Below, in pieces: positions 37,101 through 49,639 of a stretch of DNA of 64,000 nt. Within the stretch, counting starts at the first letter, position 1. The number at the start of each line of letters is the position of its first letter. This stretch comes from Syngnathus acus. Taxonomy: Eukaryota > Chordata > Actinopteri > Syngnathiformes > Syngnathidae. The stretch covers positions 5,902,000 through 5,965,999 of the forward strand of contig NC_051098.1 of NCBI RefSeq assembly GCF_901709675.1. Reading direction: 5' to 3'. The position numbers and the translations under genes were made by a program. The notes beneath the pieces were generated by a model that worked only from the letters and a program-made list of their open reading frames with translations, ran no database searches and was not told the origin of the DNA.

Positions 37101-40100
37101 TTGGGCATTTTATGGCTGGTGCGACTTATACTCCGGTGCGACTTATAGTCCGAAAATTACGGTATGTGTGCGTGCTCAAAGAGAAGAGGTGACGAAAATA
37201 AATATTTGATGCTTCCAACATTCATTTCAGAAGATCTGTGCACGTTGCATTTGGGTTTCATGAGTTTCACAAACTGGTTAAAGGAATCTATGTCGGACAA
37301 GAATGTACTCTTGATGCAAGATTACAATAACAAAACTGGCAGGACACATTAGACAGAAAACAATGCATGACAACCAAGTGCTTTTGGGACAATTTTAGCA
37401 GAAGTGGTTTGGAAAGCTCTAATTGTGTATTTATCTTGTTTGTTTAAGCGCAAAGGGACAAGCACAGCAGTAGAATTCTGCTGAGGATTCATTTTGAACC
37501 CATGGGAGGAAGAACCAAAAGCAACCTGATCTCAATCTTAAGAGCTCCTTTAAGTGCGCCAAGTGTGCTGCTGTAATAACTAACATGAGGTGCAACACAA
37601 ATTGGACAGTCAGCAAAAAAAAAAAAACATGTTGCTAAAGGCACCGTGAACCAATCACACTGCTTTCTGACACAGACAAAGAAGTGACAGTGACGTAAGA
37701 GGGTGAATGAAGAGGAGATCTTACTTCCGGTCTACTTTCATCCTTATCTGGCCTTCATGACGGCGATTACCGCAGATTGCCTAAAAAGGCTGACAGTGCC
37801 CACACACACACGAGAACTAACGCACACCCACTTGGGTCCGAGATGGAAAAGACAGTGTCATTCTGTGTCTGCGGCTCTGGGATCATATTGCAACTGGCTT
37901 ACATTGTAAGATGATGTGGTCCGGTTCCAAGACAGCAAGGGAGTTCCACTGAACCGCAGCGAAACCCTCGAGTGGCAAGTGCCAATGTTCCAATATGCAC
38001 CTCTTTGATTATCGAGTTTGTGGGACTCATTTGGAGCTAAAGCTCAGCCTTGTCCATTCGTCCAAAAGGGAGTGTACAGGAAATGGAGGACAGTGCCACC
38101 TGCTGCTCAGAAGTTGAAAAATGTGAATGTGAGAGTCATCTGCATCTGAGCATTGGGCAGCATGCATATAAAGTATGAAAACTATGCAGACAACACATTC
38201 TCAGAGTGAATAGCTTGTGTAGATGGGATCTGCCTGGCTGCAAAGTATACAATGCAGTGGATGTGGATGTGCTCTCCACTCAACTTCCACCACCTTTGTA
38301 GGAACACAAATATTGCTTTACAATAGCAACAAGCCGGGAGACTAGAATCTCCCTTACTTACACTTCCTACACTTCCTGCTCTATTCTATCAAGATCACAC
38401 AGTAGCATTCCTGCTGGAAAGGTGTTAAAGCGTTTTCTCACATTCACCCCCACAGCCACATATTGTGTATGGAGGGAGGGGGGGGACTTCCGCTTGATGG
38501 CTAAAAAGTCTTATTGAGATTAAACGGGGTGCAGGCTTTGTTTTTTGAGTTTGAGTCTATCCATCTGTGGATTGTTGTGGCCGAGCCTGACACGCACATG
38601 CACCCTTCCTGCCGAGTGTGATCACCTGCCAGCACACAATCTGTCTAAGGCTCATTTAGCATCCTTATCCAAAGCGAGAACAGCAAGGCCGGCCATCTGA
38701 ACTCAGAAGTCATGAACTGCAATTTTGAATGTCTTGCTATTCTGACTGCTTTGCACTGCACTGCACTGCATCATTAGCAGAAGCATGCACAGAATGTCAA
38801 ATGGCACAGTATGCGTTTCAAGTCAATTCTGATTAAATTACCCTAGTACCATACACATGCAATTTTATAACTTTCAAAGTTGTTTGAGTTCAGCATGTCG
38901 GAATAGCTAAACCTACGCAAAATTAAGAGAACTAGTTGCCTGCAACAAGCAGAGATAAACATCTCTGCTTGGATGATTTATGCGGGTCGGAGTTGAGCGA
39001 GAACTTCACCCATCCCATTGTAAACTATTTTAAAAAGAACAACTCAATTCGTTGTTAATTTACTACCTGACTCAAGGAAATATAGGGGGCAACCCCGGTT
39101 ATCACTAGTTGGTTCTACACAGTCCAAATGCCTGGCTGACTTTATAATAACATCTGTAGTGTCTCCAATAGTGATAATATTCAGGGAAGCGGAGCCTGGG
39201 AAAAGAAACACCCGAGGAACAAAAGGTAAAACATGCAAAAATACTGTAAATAATGACATAAAGTTGACTTGCTCTGGAGAAAGGAAATCAGTGTGCTGGT
39301 GAATGGCCTGACTTCAGCCTTTCCAAGCAGCCAATCCAAGTCCTATGTTATAACAACACAAAACCACCTTGTGTAATGTCTTATCACAATGTGGCTGACG
39401 AGAAAAAAAAAATCAGTCTCAGATCTTGCTGAAACAGTGTGTGAATTGTACCTCGAGCAGATTCAATATGAGCAATTACATCAGTGTCTGGAATGAGTTT
39501 CCTGCCTCGCAAAAGGTGCCAAGTTGCGTGGAAACAAACCCTAAGCAGCTCAATTATTCTCACATTCATTACTTTTTCATAAGCAGATTAGGAACCTGCA
39601 GTCAGCAGTCCTTAGGGCAGGCAAAGATGGAGGTTTACAGTTCATTACATGTGAGGAACAAAAGTTCCCCTCAAGTTTGCTCCACATGTAAAACCCACAG
39701 AGAAAAGCGTATTAGTGGAGCTAGAAAGCAAAGGTTGAGCAACTCCATCCAACTGTTTGGGTTAAAGTTCATCTCAGGCTCTAAATTCACCCATAAGTGT
39801 GAATGTGACTACAAATAGTTGTTTATAATCACATAGAGTATTCATTCCCCCACTCTCATCCAAAGTCACATGGGATACGCCTTGCAAGATAAGTGGTCGA
39901 CAAAGATACTGGAGAGGAATAGATGCGTCCAGTGCGCAGGTTTTACAGCAGCCATTGGGCTTAATGCTTTATTTCACATGTTTGTGTGGAAGTGGGCTGC
40001 TCCACCACTACGAAGTCTGCACCAACAGTGGTTTAACAAGCTGCTTTCCACTAACATCTAAACGGTTGAATTCCATATGTAGACTATTGTTTATTTGAAA

Positions 40101-43100
40101 ACAACATCTGTCTTCCAGAAGCAACCAACATGTCCTCATTGTTCTCAGCCACCAAGAGATTCTCACAGCCAAAATGTCGCTATTGACAGAGTGTATCCGA
40201 ACATTGACAGGCTGAATGGGATAAACTACTGGTAAAAAAATGGTTATTCAGCTGAATTGGGACAGTGAGCCTTCTCTTGCTAAGATATATATGTTTAAAG
40301 GATTCATTGTTTGGCAGGGACGATGGCACCATGGCTGGTTATGTGAAGGACAAATCGAAGAGGTTTCAGACTCAAAATTGAGAGAAGAGTGGGAGAACAG
40401 TATTCCCCTTTGGCGTTACACAAACACACACACACACACACACACACAAACCACCCCTTTGCAAGTATGACCCCAAAAGGACAAAAATGAGTGACTTGCC
40501 AATGAAGAGCAGCCATAAAGCTCACATTCCATACTTTAATTCAACCCTCCAGTTACAAAGTTAAATATGGCTGTAATGGTCACAATATAAGCCAAGAGGA
40601 CATAACTGGAAGGAGTTTTACAAATAAAATGTTCTTTGGTATATAGCAGCACTGTGGCACTTTCAGAACATCCCACTGATTTTCCAAGTGCTGTACAAAC
40701 ACTATAAACTAAAAGTAGCATGTTGATGTCACACACAGTGGCTGGATCCAACAGTCAAGCTTCAACAATTCAATATAAGTAAAGTATATGATAGACAAAA
40801 AAAAAAAAAACACAAGCCAAGGCAGATTTTTAAAAAAAAAAACGTGATAGCAATGTCATTTTTCGAACCCTGATGCTGCACGAATGAGCCACAGAGCAAC
40901 AGCTGGTACACTAATCTGACGGAAGCTATATTGGGTTCCCGCAGACCATATGTGACCGAGGACTGATTGCTTAGCTTTAGGTGTGATCGTTTGTGTGCCT
41001 GTGTGGCTTTAAATTCAACTCCAGATGTGCACTGTTTTCCGTGTATCTGGTATAAAGACAGTCACTTTATAAAAGACACCATGCTAGTAATTCCATAACT
41101 GGCTTGGTGAATTGGGAGGCTGGTGGTGTTTGGCAATCCGCTTACTTGGATGGAGAGAGAAAAGTTAAGTTAAATTCAAAATCAAATTGGAAGTAAAGAT
41201 TGCACCGCCTAATCTTCATGGTATTTGCAACTTGCTTTGAGCGGTACGGTTGCCTGAAGGGGTCAAATAAAATAAAATAATTGTGTATATCATCAAAATC
41301 AATGCATTTCTGAAGTTGAAAATATTAGTCACTCTCTGAGGGGAATTATTGGTGGGTAGTCACACATTGCAGTGAGACATGGGAACGACTGGTTTGCCCT
41401 CATAAATTCAGATGTGAAAATGCATCATTTCACAGAGCTACTTTTCCTACATGTTCTCTTCCACTATTTGAGAGCAGGAATCTGATTGCTGACCTTAGTT
41501 GGAATTCTCAGGCTAAATCTAATAATAGCTTACACACTAGCAAGCGGAAGACTTTCAATTCAGCACCCGGACCCTGTTCACCAGTCCCTGTTTTTAGTTT
41601 GGCTCAAGGTGGACAAAGTTGTTGATGCAAAGTGAAAATGTCAACGGGAGCAACATTTTCAATCTACTGGACTACTCTACAACCATACGTGATGCTGCTG
41701 CCCCTGCTGGCGCAAATCCCGGGGAGACTGGGCGGCAAAACAAGAAAGTCGAGTGAGATAGAGGAGGGCTGTGCTACACTGACTGCTCTTTCAGAGGAGT
41801 GACACAAGGCTTTTGTCTGCACAACCACTGAAAAACAAAAGCGCTACAGAAAATTGTGATAAGCGCTTGTTGCAGATCAGTTGAAATGTTATCTCACAGG
41901 GCAACAAAAGATAGACAATGTCCTGCATTCGGTAAATGAGCACTTGTGTGTGCTTAGAGTGGCCCATTCACAATTGCTACAATTGCCTAAATTAGGTTAG
42001 TGTTATATGGTGAAAATAGTCATGAGAGATTAAAACGTCTTTTTTTTTTTTTTGATACTTGAAAATGAAAACAAACCCTTTGTGATGGTGAATGCTGATT
42101 AGCCACAGTAGACTAAATCGTTTGGGTGCTTCGATCAACAGTTCATTGTTCATTCTCAAACCATTAAAGATTGTGGCCTACATTCTCCTGTTCAGTTACT
42201 GGAAAAGCATTCAAAGCAAGGCCCAGCTGCTATCAAGAGCAAGTTTCCAATTTTCTTTCTTTCCTTTGTCAAAAAGACACTTAAAAATACACAAAATGCC
42301 CAGAAAGTGGTCTGTCCTCAAAGCCCATAAAATGTTACCCGTGGCAACCGGTTGACCTGCTAAAACTACTGATTGTTTTTCAACTCTCCTTCCTTCAGAC
42401 TGGGACTCAAAAGGAGACTAGAGAGGTTTTCAAACAGTAAAAATAAGGAAGTCATTAGCTGCTCATGGCACTTAAACACAAGAGGTGGCGCTTTCAAGCA
42501 CTCAGTAATAGCTAGCCAAGCTCTCTATGCACACTTATTTGGCGGTTTGCAAGGCGAACAAACTGCACACATGCAGGCAAAAAATGAAGTCAACACCTGT
42601 CATTAAAACTACCACACGCAGTGCAGCAGCTAATGAGTATGTTATTTTCTGGAAGACACACATATTTAAATAGAGCAATTATGGTTTGGTTGTATCACTA
42701 CGAGACTGAAATGAAAGCAGCTGCCTCCTTGGGGATTTGAATTTGAAGTTGACAAAAAAAAAAAGTCCTGGAACAGCAACCTGCTCTACAGACTGTTAAG
42801 TCATAAACATTGCACAATCATCCGAAAATGCATAAGTTGAAAAGTGACAAATTTGCCACGTAAGCATAAAGTTGCTGACTGATGAAAAAAACAAACATTT
42901 TTTTGTTCCTTCTCATAAATCCGTCACTTTAAATGGTAACCCAAACTTTATTTAGGGCGTTGAGGGTGGAGACACTTTGAAAGAGATGAAATCCCGGCGT
43001 GGTTTTAGCGTTTGGAAAAAAAGAGGTCAACACAGGCCACAGGTATGTGAGCACGCTTACGTGGACATTAAAAGAAAGCAACCCTCAAGCCCAAGGGAGT

Positions 43101-46100
43101 TATCACTGGAAGTGGCAATGAGGATTTTGGAGAGACCCTTGCGCTCCATCAGAAGATGCCAGCAAAGCCCAGGAGGAGAAGAAAACCAAGTTCATCGAAA
43201 AAAGGAGAGAAGGGAGGGCCGGCCGGCTGAAAAACCGAACAAGTGAGGCAGGGCCCGCGTCTGCTTTGATCTTTCAACGAGACCCATATGTTGGAATTCT
43301 CACCACATTCTAACGCTTCCTTCCATTTGATGGTAACATAAAACATGAATCAATACCCAGATAATCTGAAAAATAATCTTGTCGTGGCCTCTCTGCATGT
43401 TGAGGTGATCTCATTGACATAGCGACTCGTGCTTGGATGTGACACCAAGGGCAGCGCTTGTTTTGCCCGTGTTGTCTGTCAGCTGCTGGTGCTGAGGGTG
43501 TCAATACAACAATATGGCAAGCTAAGCAGCACAACAGCATGCTTGACTCATTTTCCCAGGATGACAGAGTTCGCCATTCCTTTTTCTACACCAAGATCTA
43601 GGACGAAGACAGAGGTCAATTAGTTCCCCGTCTTATCAACTGAGAGAGAAGCGGACCAGACGATTTGTCGTCTGGGGACATAAACGTCTTCCACTACATC
43701 TCCGCCATCTCTTCCTGCTCTTCCTCTCGGCTTGCCTGGCATTTCCTCTGACCGTCCTGAGGCATCAAGGGAGCATCTGGACATAGTTTCTTCAGGGAGT
43801 GAAAGAAGCTGCAGCTGACGTCTGCCTGGTCCGAGCACATCTGACTGTAATCGAACTCGGAGATGTACACTAAGTGTACTAAGTTTATAGTATGGGAAAA
43901 TGTATTGTAAACTACGTGATTTCAATTAATCAATAAAATATGTCAAGAATACAATGAAAGACCGTGCAGGAATCTGAATGAAAAATATTATTACAATCAC
44001 CATCATCATTGTTATCAAGTTAAGGTAAATGCTTACTGAATACTTACAAACAAAATGAAGGTTCCCTGATTCACTGTGCCATGCAGCTGCATGATTTTGC
44101 TGTAGAGAATGTCCGAAAGAATATGTATGATTTTTTTTTTTTGCTGAAGTCTGTACCAAACAGGCATTCTGCATCTTTTTGTATAATACTGTATTGCACA
44201 TTTATGTTAACGACATGTAGCATCATCCAAGATCTAAGATAGGGATACTAGGAATTTTCCACAGCTGGCTTTCAATCTCTTGTCAAGTGCTGAAATTGTC
44301 TATCCATCTCTCAGCGCGAGCTCCACGTTCCAGGCCTAACAATTTAGAACTGAGTGTAATTCCAGAATGTTTAGAGGTCACGAATGGAATCTGACTGTCA
44401 ATATATTCTATAAATACTTGAACATTGTGGGCTTGGACTGTGGGTGTGAAGGGAAGAAAAGCACAGTGAAGGTGTAAATTTCAATGTGAGGTCATTTCCA
44501 GCCACAACCTCAGAAAATATAAAAAACAGATTCTTGGATCTTTGAACTTCTTGTGATGTGTGAGGAGTGCATTGTTCTTTCACACTGGGTGGACAAGTTG
44601 GGGAGCTTCTATCATGACCTCATGCAGTTTATTGCTTTCATTTAGATTGCAAATTGGCTTTGGTAGAAAAGATAATGTGCTTCTCTGATGCAAGTCTAGC
44701 ATTTGTGCTTTGCTAACTGAGCGGTAGGAATCAGTTGGGGGGCCATGGGAACTGGGCTGGGATTATTTATAGCGGGAGGGGGGCTTGGCAAGAGCTACAT
44801 CTTCTGTATGAGGCTTCACAGGAATTTCCAAGGTTGCCCTCTGACCAGAATTTCGACTGAATGCTGAGGCTAGAATAGCTTGGGCTGGAGTGGGACATCT
44901 GGATTGATGAAGACATGGGGACAAGAAGCTTGAGTGGACGGAATGTTGAATCTATGTTGTTATGGTTGTTAATTTCTTCTTACACTTGCATGACAGATAC
45001 GAATGTTAAAATTATATTTAAGGAGCTTGCCTGTCTAGGTAATACAGTTTTTTGTATGAAATAATTATATTTCTGAAATTGGTACAATTTGACCTTTGAT
45101 CTAACGAATTAAAAAAAAGCAGTCAAACATAGAAGGGTTTAGGGATAGAAACTTCTGGTTGGTAGCACACAGACAGGATAGTGCAATAGTTTTGGCAAAT
45201 GTCTTGACAAGAAGAGTGAACACACAAGTACGCCCCCCCCCCCTCTTGAAACATTCATCTTTGACCATGTCCTTGTTGTTACAGTGGTGGCGTGTTCATT
45301 GAAGTGTAGCGTGCTTGCTCCCTAACCCGATTGTTTGTCCTTTCATCAAAGTGCAGGAGCCCACAGGGCCGGCTGTCAGAGCCAATGCCGCAGGCCCAAA
45401 ATCCCAATGCCAACAGTCTGCATCGCTAACTGCACCACTGCAGTTGAGTCGGGACTTGCTACAAATATGACCCGACGTATGGAGGAACTGCGAGTTGTCG
45501 TTTGACAAACTCTTGAGTTGTTGCAGGAGTGTGGTATGTGAATGATCATTTCCTTGGTTTAATCATAGGTGGCGTTTTCCTCATAATCAACACTGGCCGT
45601 GTGTGATGGTTCAGCGATGCAATGTCAGTGACGTTGAAAGGGTGTGGTGTTGCATTTGTGTAAATTCTGCTATTCCAGTTTGAAGGATGACTAATGGTCG
45701 ACAAGTACAAATACAGAAAAACTGGTGTAGACAGGGAAGATTTTGTTAGCAAGCTAATAGGCTAATAAAGTCCAAGTCTTGTCTGGCATATATATATCGA
45801 ATGGACTGTAGTTTGGATGCTGTGGGCGGCAGCAAATGAAGGCAGAGGGAAGTTAATGGATAGTTGAGCAAAAGCCACAGCGGAGCACATCACTGTGAAC
45901 GTGTGGCAAAGAGCACAGACAACTGCTGTTCTTCTGCATGTTTTTCACTTCAAAAGCTGGCAAAAAGCACAGTATTATGTCTCTGGGACCCCCGCTCACT
46001 CAAACCATTGCAGACTGTTGCACGTATAACTAAGTTTGTAGAAAAAGTGTGGGGAAAGCCCTTTTCTTTTTCAGCACGACTACGCTCCAGTGCACAAAGC

Positions 46101-49100
46101 AACATCCAAAGCCAAGCTTGGATGAGTTTGACAACCTGACCCCAATCCCATCAAACAGCTTTAGAATGAACTAGCGCCAAGATTAGCAGTGAGAAGTGTC
46201 AACAAGCAAACTAAAACATCTTGTAGGAAATCCATAAAGTCCCAAGACCAAATATTTTGTTCCTGTCACACAAAGTAATGTATGTGTGTTTATTGCTGTA
46301 AGGCTTTTGAGGACATGACAACCAGCCACACCCACAATTCTGGTTTTCATCCACTGGTTGACTGGTACAGGAAAGGGCACCTCCATTACGTCCGGCTGGA
46401 TTGAGTGATTGCTTTCAGAGGAGAGATGTTTTGTTTAATGAGAGAGCATCTGTTGAATTCATCTAGACTTGGACATCTATTTATGTAACCAAATATCAAG
46501 AGCAAAGAGTGTCACACTGTCATGCGAACTGACTCTGAGTGCAAAAACAATAACTTTTCACTGCTTATTTTATTCAACACCAAAAAGAATGGAACTAATC
46601 TGGGTCCACCATTCAAACCATGTCGGCCAGTCTCGGAGGACGTCAGGTGAAATCTAAACCAAACCCTGGACTGGCCAAGGTGATTTTGATGGGCCATTGA
46701 GTTGGAATGCTGTAAACGGACTAAAGCTAGCATATTAGCTCGCGTTCCTTGCTCAGACACGGCCGCTTAGTCACAAAGCGTTGTTATCCAGCTGAGAAAA
46801 GAGTGCATTTGTCAAAGCCATATAGAGCGGCTCCTCTCCACCCACCTGCGAAACTCCGACGGGTTAGAAAAACAAACACCCCCCCTTTGCTACCCATCCA
46901 GGGCCCAAACACAGCTGTCAAGCTTTGACATCATGGAGTGAGGAAGCGGGTGGGGAGGGCAGGCTTGACAGCCAGGTGACAGTGGGCTGCTACCCACTCC
47001 AAAGATGACCACCCAACTGCAACACTGCTGGCTGTCTGAGTGAACTAGAACCAAATATACAACAAGTCAGCAGGAAGACAAACTCAGCAGACACACCCAC
47101 AAACAGAATGTCACCTTCTCTAATGAGGAACAAGAAAATCTGGGCTTTGACAACACACCTTTGTCAGTTGAGGCAAATACATACTTTGGTTGCAAAACAA
47201 TTACAAGACTTGGCTATCATTCAGTGTTAAAGAGTGGCAGGTTCAGTCATTGCCATTTTTTTCCAGCTTTTTCTGGCCATCAAGCGGCAGGATTAGGTAA
47301 AAATTTCTTACCTCCTCGTCTGGTCAGGAGTTGGAGCAGAAACAGATTTGTGGATCCACATCCAAAGAGTTCAGCAACATGGGATGAGAGCAGAAACATT
47401 AAGTTCACAAAAAGTTACGTAGTTTGCAGGAATAGATCAAATATTTTTTGTTACTTGAAGTCGTTTCAAAATACTGTAGAGGCAACATAACATTTTGTGC
47501 AGGTTGTCATTATGTGGAGGCTGGTCGATGAACTGCTTTGGCCCCACAGAAATATCACCACTCAAATGCCACTTTGCGATAGCTGGCAGGCATTGTTTTA
47601 GCGGCATATACATTTTCGTAAAACGCCCGGAAGCATCATTTTCATTTTTGAAGATGACATGTCAACCAAGTGAAACATACGACCATCATACTTGCCAACA
47701 TTTTATAAGCAACACCCAACACATGCGGTGCATATGACATTCCACAGCTGCTCTACGGTGGCAATTTGCTCGGCTTGTTTCTTTCGCCGCCTGTTCCTCC
47801 CTCGAACTACATGTCCAGATCCTCCATCGGCGATTCTGTCAGGCAGCCGCAGACGGCATGCAAGGATGGTCTCATCTTAGAATGCTGCTGCTCACTGTGC
47901 CACCAGTCCACACTGATCTCTCTCCTTAATGGCTGCCATTTCCAGCAACACTTCATTTTTTAAAAATGATTACAGCTAAAAGCAAATGTGTTACTTTATT
48001 TATGTAGAGTTCAATTTTGGATTTCAAGACCACTTTCTTGATTGCAAGTGTTTTCTGGCAGGTAGATAGAAAGATTCATGTCTCAAGTGTGGAACTAAAT
48101 GTCACATTTAATCCTCGTCAAAACGTTTTCTGGAGTAGTAGTCCCAGCCCTCTTAACACACCCAAAAGCCAGACATGTAAAAACTAACAATTCAACATAC
48201 CACTAAGACGTCAAATCTTGAGGCCCACAAAAATGAATCGGCAGAGAAGAGAGATGCCGACATACACATGAAACGCACTTTGAGTCAGCATTTCTAAGAT
48301 GTAATCTCGTGATCATATGAACCTCACTCATGTAACTCAATCCATGACGTTAAAACAACCAATATTAACTGAGCGTTTATTTTGTGTCCATCTCCATCAT
48401 GACTAACCGATACAACTCTGCGGAAATCTCTGCCCACACTTTGGGTTCCAGCTCTGTTCATCTCCCACATTATCCTCCATCCAACCATCACCTACCTCCC
48501 TTGTACGTTTCAGCGTGACTCGGTCCGCCCCTGCATCATGAGACTTCTCATCTACAAACAACTTTGCCTTGCTTAAGGACAGTAGTAAGGAAGTTGACTA
48601 GGATTTCTTCAATGACTAATTGGTATTTGTCCCATAAATTGTGTTCAATTCGCTCATACTTACAAGGGGTTGCACAACTTCAAATTTGAAGTTGACACAA
48701 ATTTGTAGACCCCATTGCCACTCACACACAGTTGACACTTACTGTAAAACTGACACATAAAACGAAAGAAAATTAAACATTGTATCCTCAAACACCGAAA
48801 TATTCCACCAAAGCATACAAGTAGTTTCATCTAGCGATCATGCCCGCTTTTTTAATGTACAAACACCGTATTGGACAGGCCAACAGAAATGAACACAAAC
48901 ATTACAGCAAGATGGAAGCTGGGACACAAACAAACAGAGGATACAACAATACTGAGAGGCATTTATTCTGCTCTGCAGGGACTATTGCTAGACATTCATT
49001 CGGGACCTTCTCTGCCTCAGTGCTGCCAGCACATGGCTCTAATTCATGGTTGCCTTTGTAGTATAGCCCACAGTGAAGACCTATTTAAAAATAGCTTAGA

Positions 49101-49633
49101 ATTTGCAACATAGCGGGGATTCACTATACATGGGAGGTTTGTCTTCCCAATCAATTCATCAGAATGACCACCATGACTCATTCAGAGCAAACAAATTGGG
49201 CTCAAATCAAGAACAGATCTTATTGTACTGAGTGATGCTACCAGCAAACACAACTCTCTTGTGTTGGCGATGACTGCAGAGTCTTTCTGCACAAGCAGAG
49301 CCTTTCTGCACACTTGTACAATATCCCACTGCAGCCCTGAATGTTGCAGTAGAGCTTTGCTCTCGGAATAGTTTAGTGTGCTGAACGTCGCTCTTACTCT
49401 TGCATAACTGCAGGGGGATTACAGGGGGAAAGTGCCATGCTTTTGGAGGATTTGGGTAGGGCAGACTGAAACACCTGAATAATGATGACAACAGTACCCA
49501 AGGAGCGTTGACTCATCGTTGGCCCCCGTAGTGACACCATTTAAAGGGATCATTAACACGAGACGGGCAATCACTTACCGTGGTTGAACATCACGGAACG
49601 AAGAAGGCGGCTGCGGCTGGACGAGTACTCCAT
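28172..49633 (-). CDS. SEPTIN4: Septin GTPase, best matched to SEPTIN4
   Basis: Septins are GTP-binding proteins that polymerise into filaments at membranes and scaffold the cytoskeleton. Thirteen coding exons, in transcript order: 49579-49633, 33772-33878, 32809-33141, 32455-32551, 32255-32341, 31816-31939, 31595-31729, 31083-31200, 30890-30991, 30366-30462, 30100-30262, 29757-29856, 28172-28240 (stop 28172-28174). Phases agree throughout (1587 nt, 528 residues). Seen: P-loop GESGLGKST split over two exons, switch II DTPGFGD, the AKAD guanine-specificity motif, the septin-unique element [12 protein letters not shown], and a C-terminal coiled coil [16 protein letters not shown] assign SEPTIN4 rather than SEPTIN5 because of the tail [19 protein letters not shown] and the upstream [15 protein letters not shown], both as I remember from SEPTIN4. 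The exon at 32809-33141 encodes a His/Glu-rich extension. An internal start at 33867 ([16 protein letters not shown]) would give a 506-residue form. The teleost paralogue is not assigned. Confidence 0.93.
29610..29756 (-). other. GC-rich in-frame extension after a SEPTIN4 exon (possible intron-retention C-terminus)
   Basis: Past the donor of the exon ending at 29757, the reading frame stays open for 48 codons to a stop at 29610-29612. It starts [20 protein letters not shown] and ends SHLEDEAL. The stretch is GC-rich inside AT-rich surroundings. A minus-strand AATAAA candidate lies near 29218-29223. If the intron were retained, the normal coiled-coil C-terminus would be replaced. A second frame is also long and basic, so the coding frame is uncertain. 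Inference only. Confidence 0.35.
32736..32785. repeat. CA-rich microsatellite
   Basis: Interrupted CA units just downstream (in transcript sense) of the third SEPTIN4 coding exon. Confidence 0.9.
34424..34562 (-). promoter_or_regulatory. Internal SEPTIN4 promoter (TATA box) and non-coding first exon
   Basis: On the minus strand a TATAAAT box (34556-34562) is followed about 30 nt later by a GC-balanced, ATG-free stretch. That stretch ends in CACAGAGG and a GTGAGC donor at 34423. Splicing to the acceptor at 33879 would place the ATG at 33867 first in the message and make the 506-residue septin. The box, the donor and the absence of ATG are seen; promoter use is inference. Confidence 0.5.
35815..36116. 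repeat. 151-bp tandem direct duplication
   Basis: Units 35815-35965 and 35966-36116 are nearly identical. I see two substitutions, one in the TTTTCAG/TTTCCAG segment and one in GCGTAT/GCGTGT. The near-identity points to a recent duplication in the SEPTIN4 intron. Confidence 0.95.
36992..37164. mobile_element. Non-autonomous DNA transposon (MITE) with TA ends
   Basis: A 173-bp element whose left end TACCGTAATTTTCGGACTAT is the exact inverse of the right end, for about 27 bp of perfect terminal inverted repeat. Internal subterminal repeats of GCGACTTATA are present. TA at both edges fits a TA target-site duplication as in Tc1/mariner-type elements. There is no coding capacity. I recall this sequence as widespread in fish genomes. 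Confidence 0.85.
40419..40448. repeat. (CA)n microsatellite
   Basis: About 14 CA units in the SEPTIN4 first intron. Confidence 0.95.
43694..43869 (-). other. Unassigned exon-like ORF in the SEPTIN4 intron
   Basis: On the minus strand a CTTAG acceptor-like site at 43870-43871 precedes an open frame of 58 codons, ending in TAG at 43694-43696. It reads [20 protein letters not shown], then a segment with [13 protein letters not shown], then a Glu-rich end ([11 protein letters not shown]). The local GC content is higher than its surroundings and the composition looks protein-like. I do not recognise a family, and no companion exons are proven. It could be a terminal exon of an unidentified gene, a pseudogene exon, or chance. 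Confidence 0.25.
46030..46185 (+). pseudogene. Decayed Tc1-like transposase fragment
   Basis: The translation contains [11 protein letters not shown], which matches the Tc1-family C-terminal pattern FQHDCAPVHKA. After a frame change it reads DPNPIKQL-stop-NEL, a worn form of DLNPIEHLWDELE. At least three in-frame stops are present, and the catalytic glutamate position appears to be lysine. Only the C-terminal part is recognisable. Confidence 0.7.
49579..49633 (-). CDS. SEPTIN4: Distal first coding exon of SEPTIN4
   Basis: ATG at 49631-49633 opens [18 protein letters not shown] plus one base, followed by a consensus GTAAGTG donor. That phase joins exactly to the acceptor at 33879, giving A-P-L-A-M-E-D and the downstream septin frame. 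The upstream region looks like a promoter. The join is predicted from phase and splice sites, and the N-terminal peptide itself is not one I recognise from other species. Confidence 0.6.
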
Positions 49634-49639
49634 CGCGTT

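Larger units (their letters stand above)
33879..49578. other. SEPTIN4 first intron (15.7 kb)
   Basis: This lies between the distal first coding exon and the MEDSDHEM exon. No complete extra gene is recognisable. It holds an internal TATA-type promoter with a non-coding exon (34424 to about 34530), a 151-bp direct duplication, a TA-flanked inverted-repeat element, a decayed Tc1 transposase fragment, an unassigned exon-like ORF (43694-43869), a CA microsatellite (40419-40448) and a poly-C run near 45232-45242. The remaining stretches, such as 37.2-43.6 kb and 46.2-49.5 kb, are AT-rich with only short, unconvincing open frames. Confidence 0.75.

Noticed and set aside
47161-47490. 109-codon plus-strand ORF in the SEPTIN4 intron
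   Set aside because: No recognisable family, AT-rich, no splice or promoter context.
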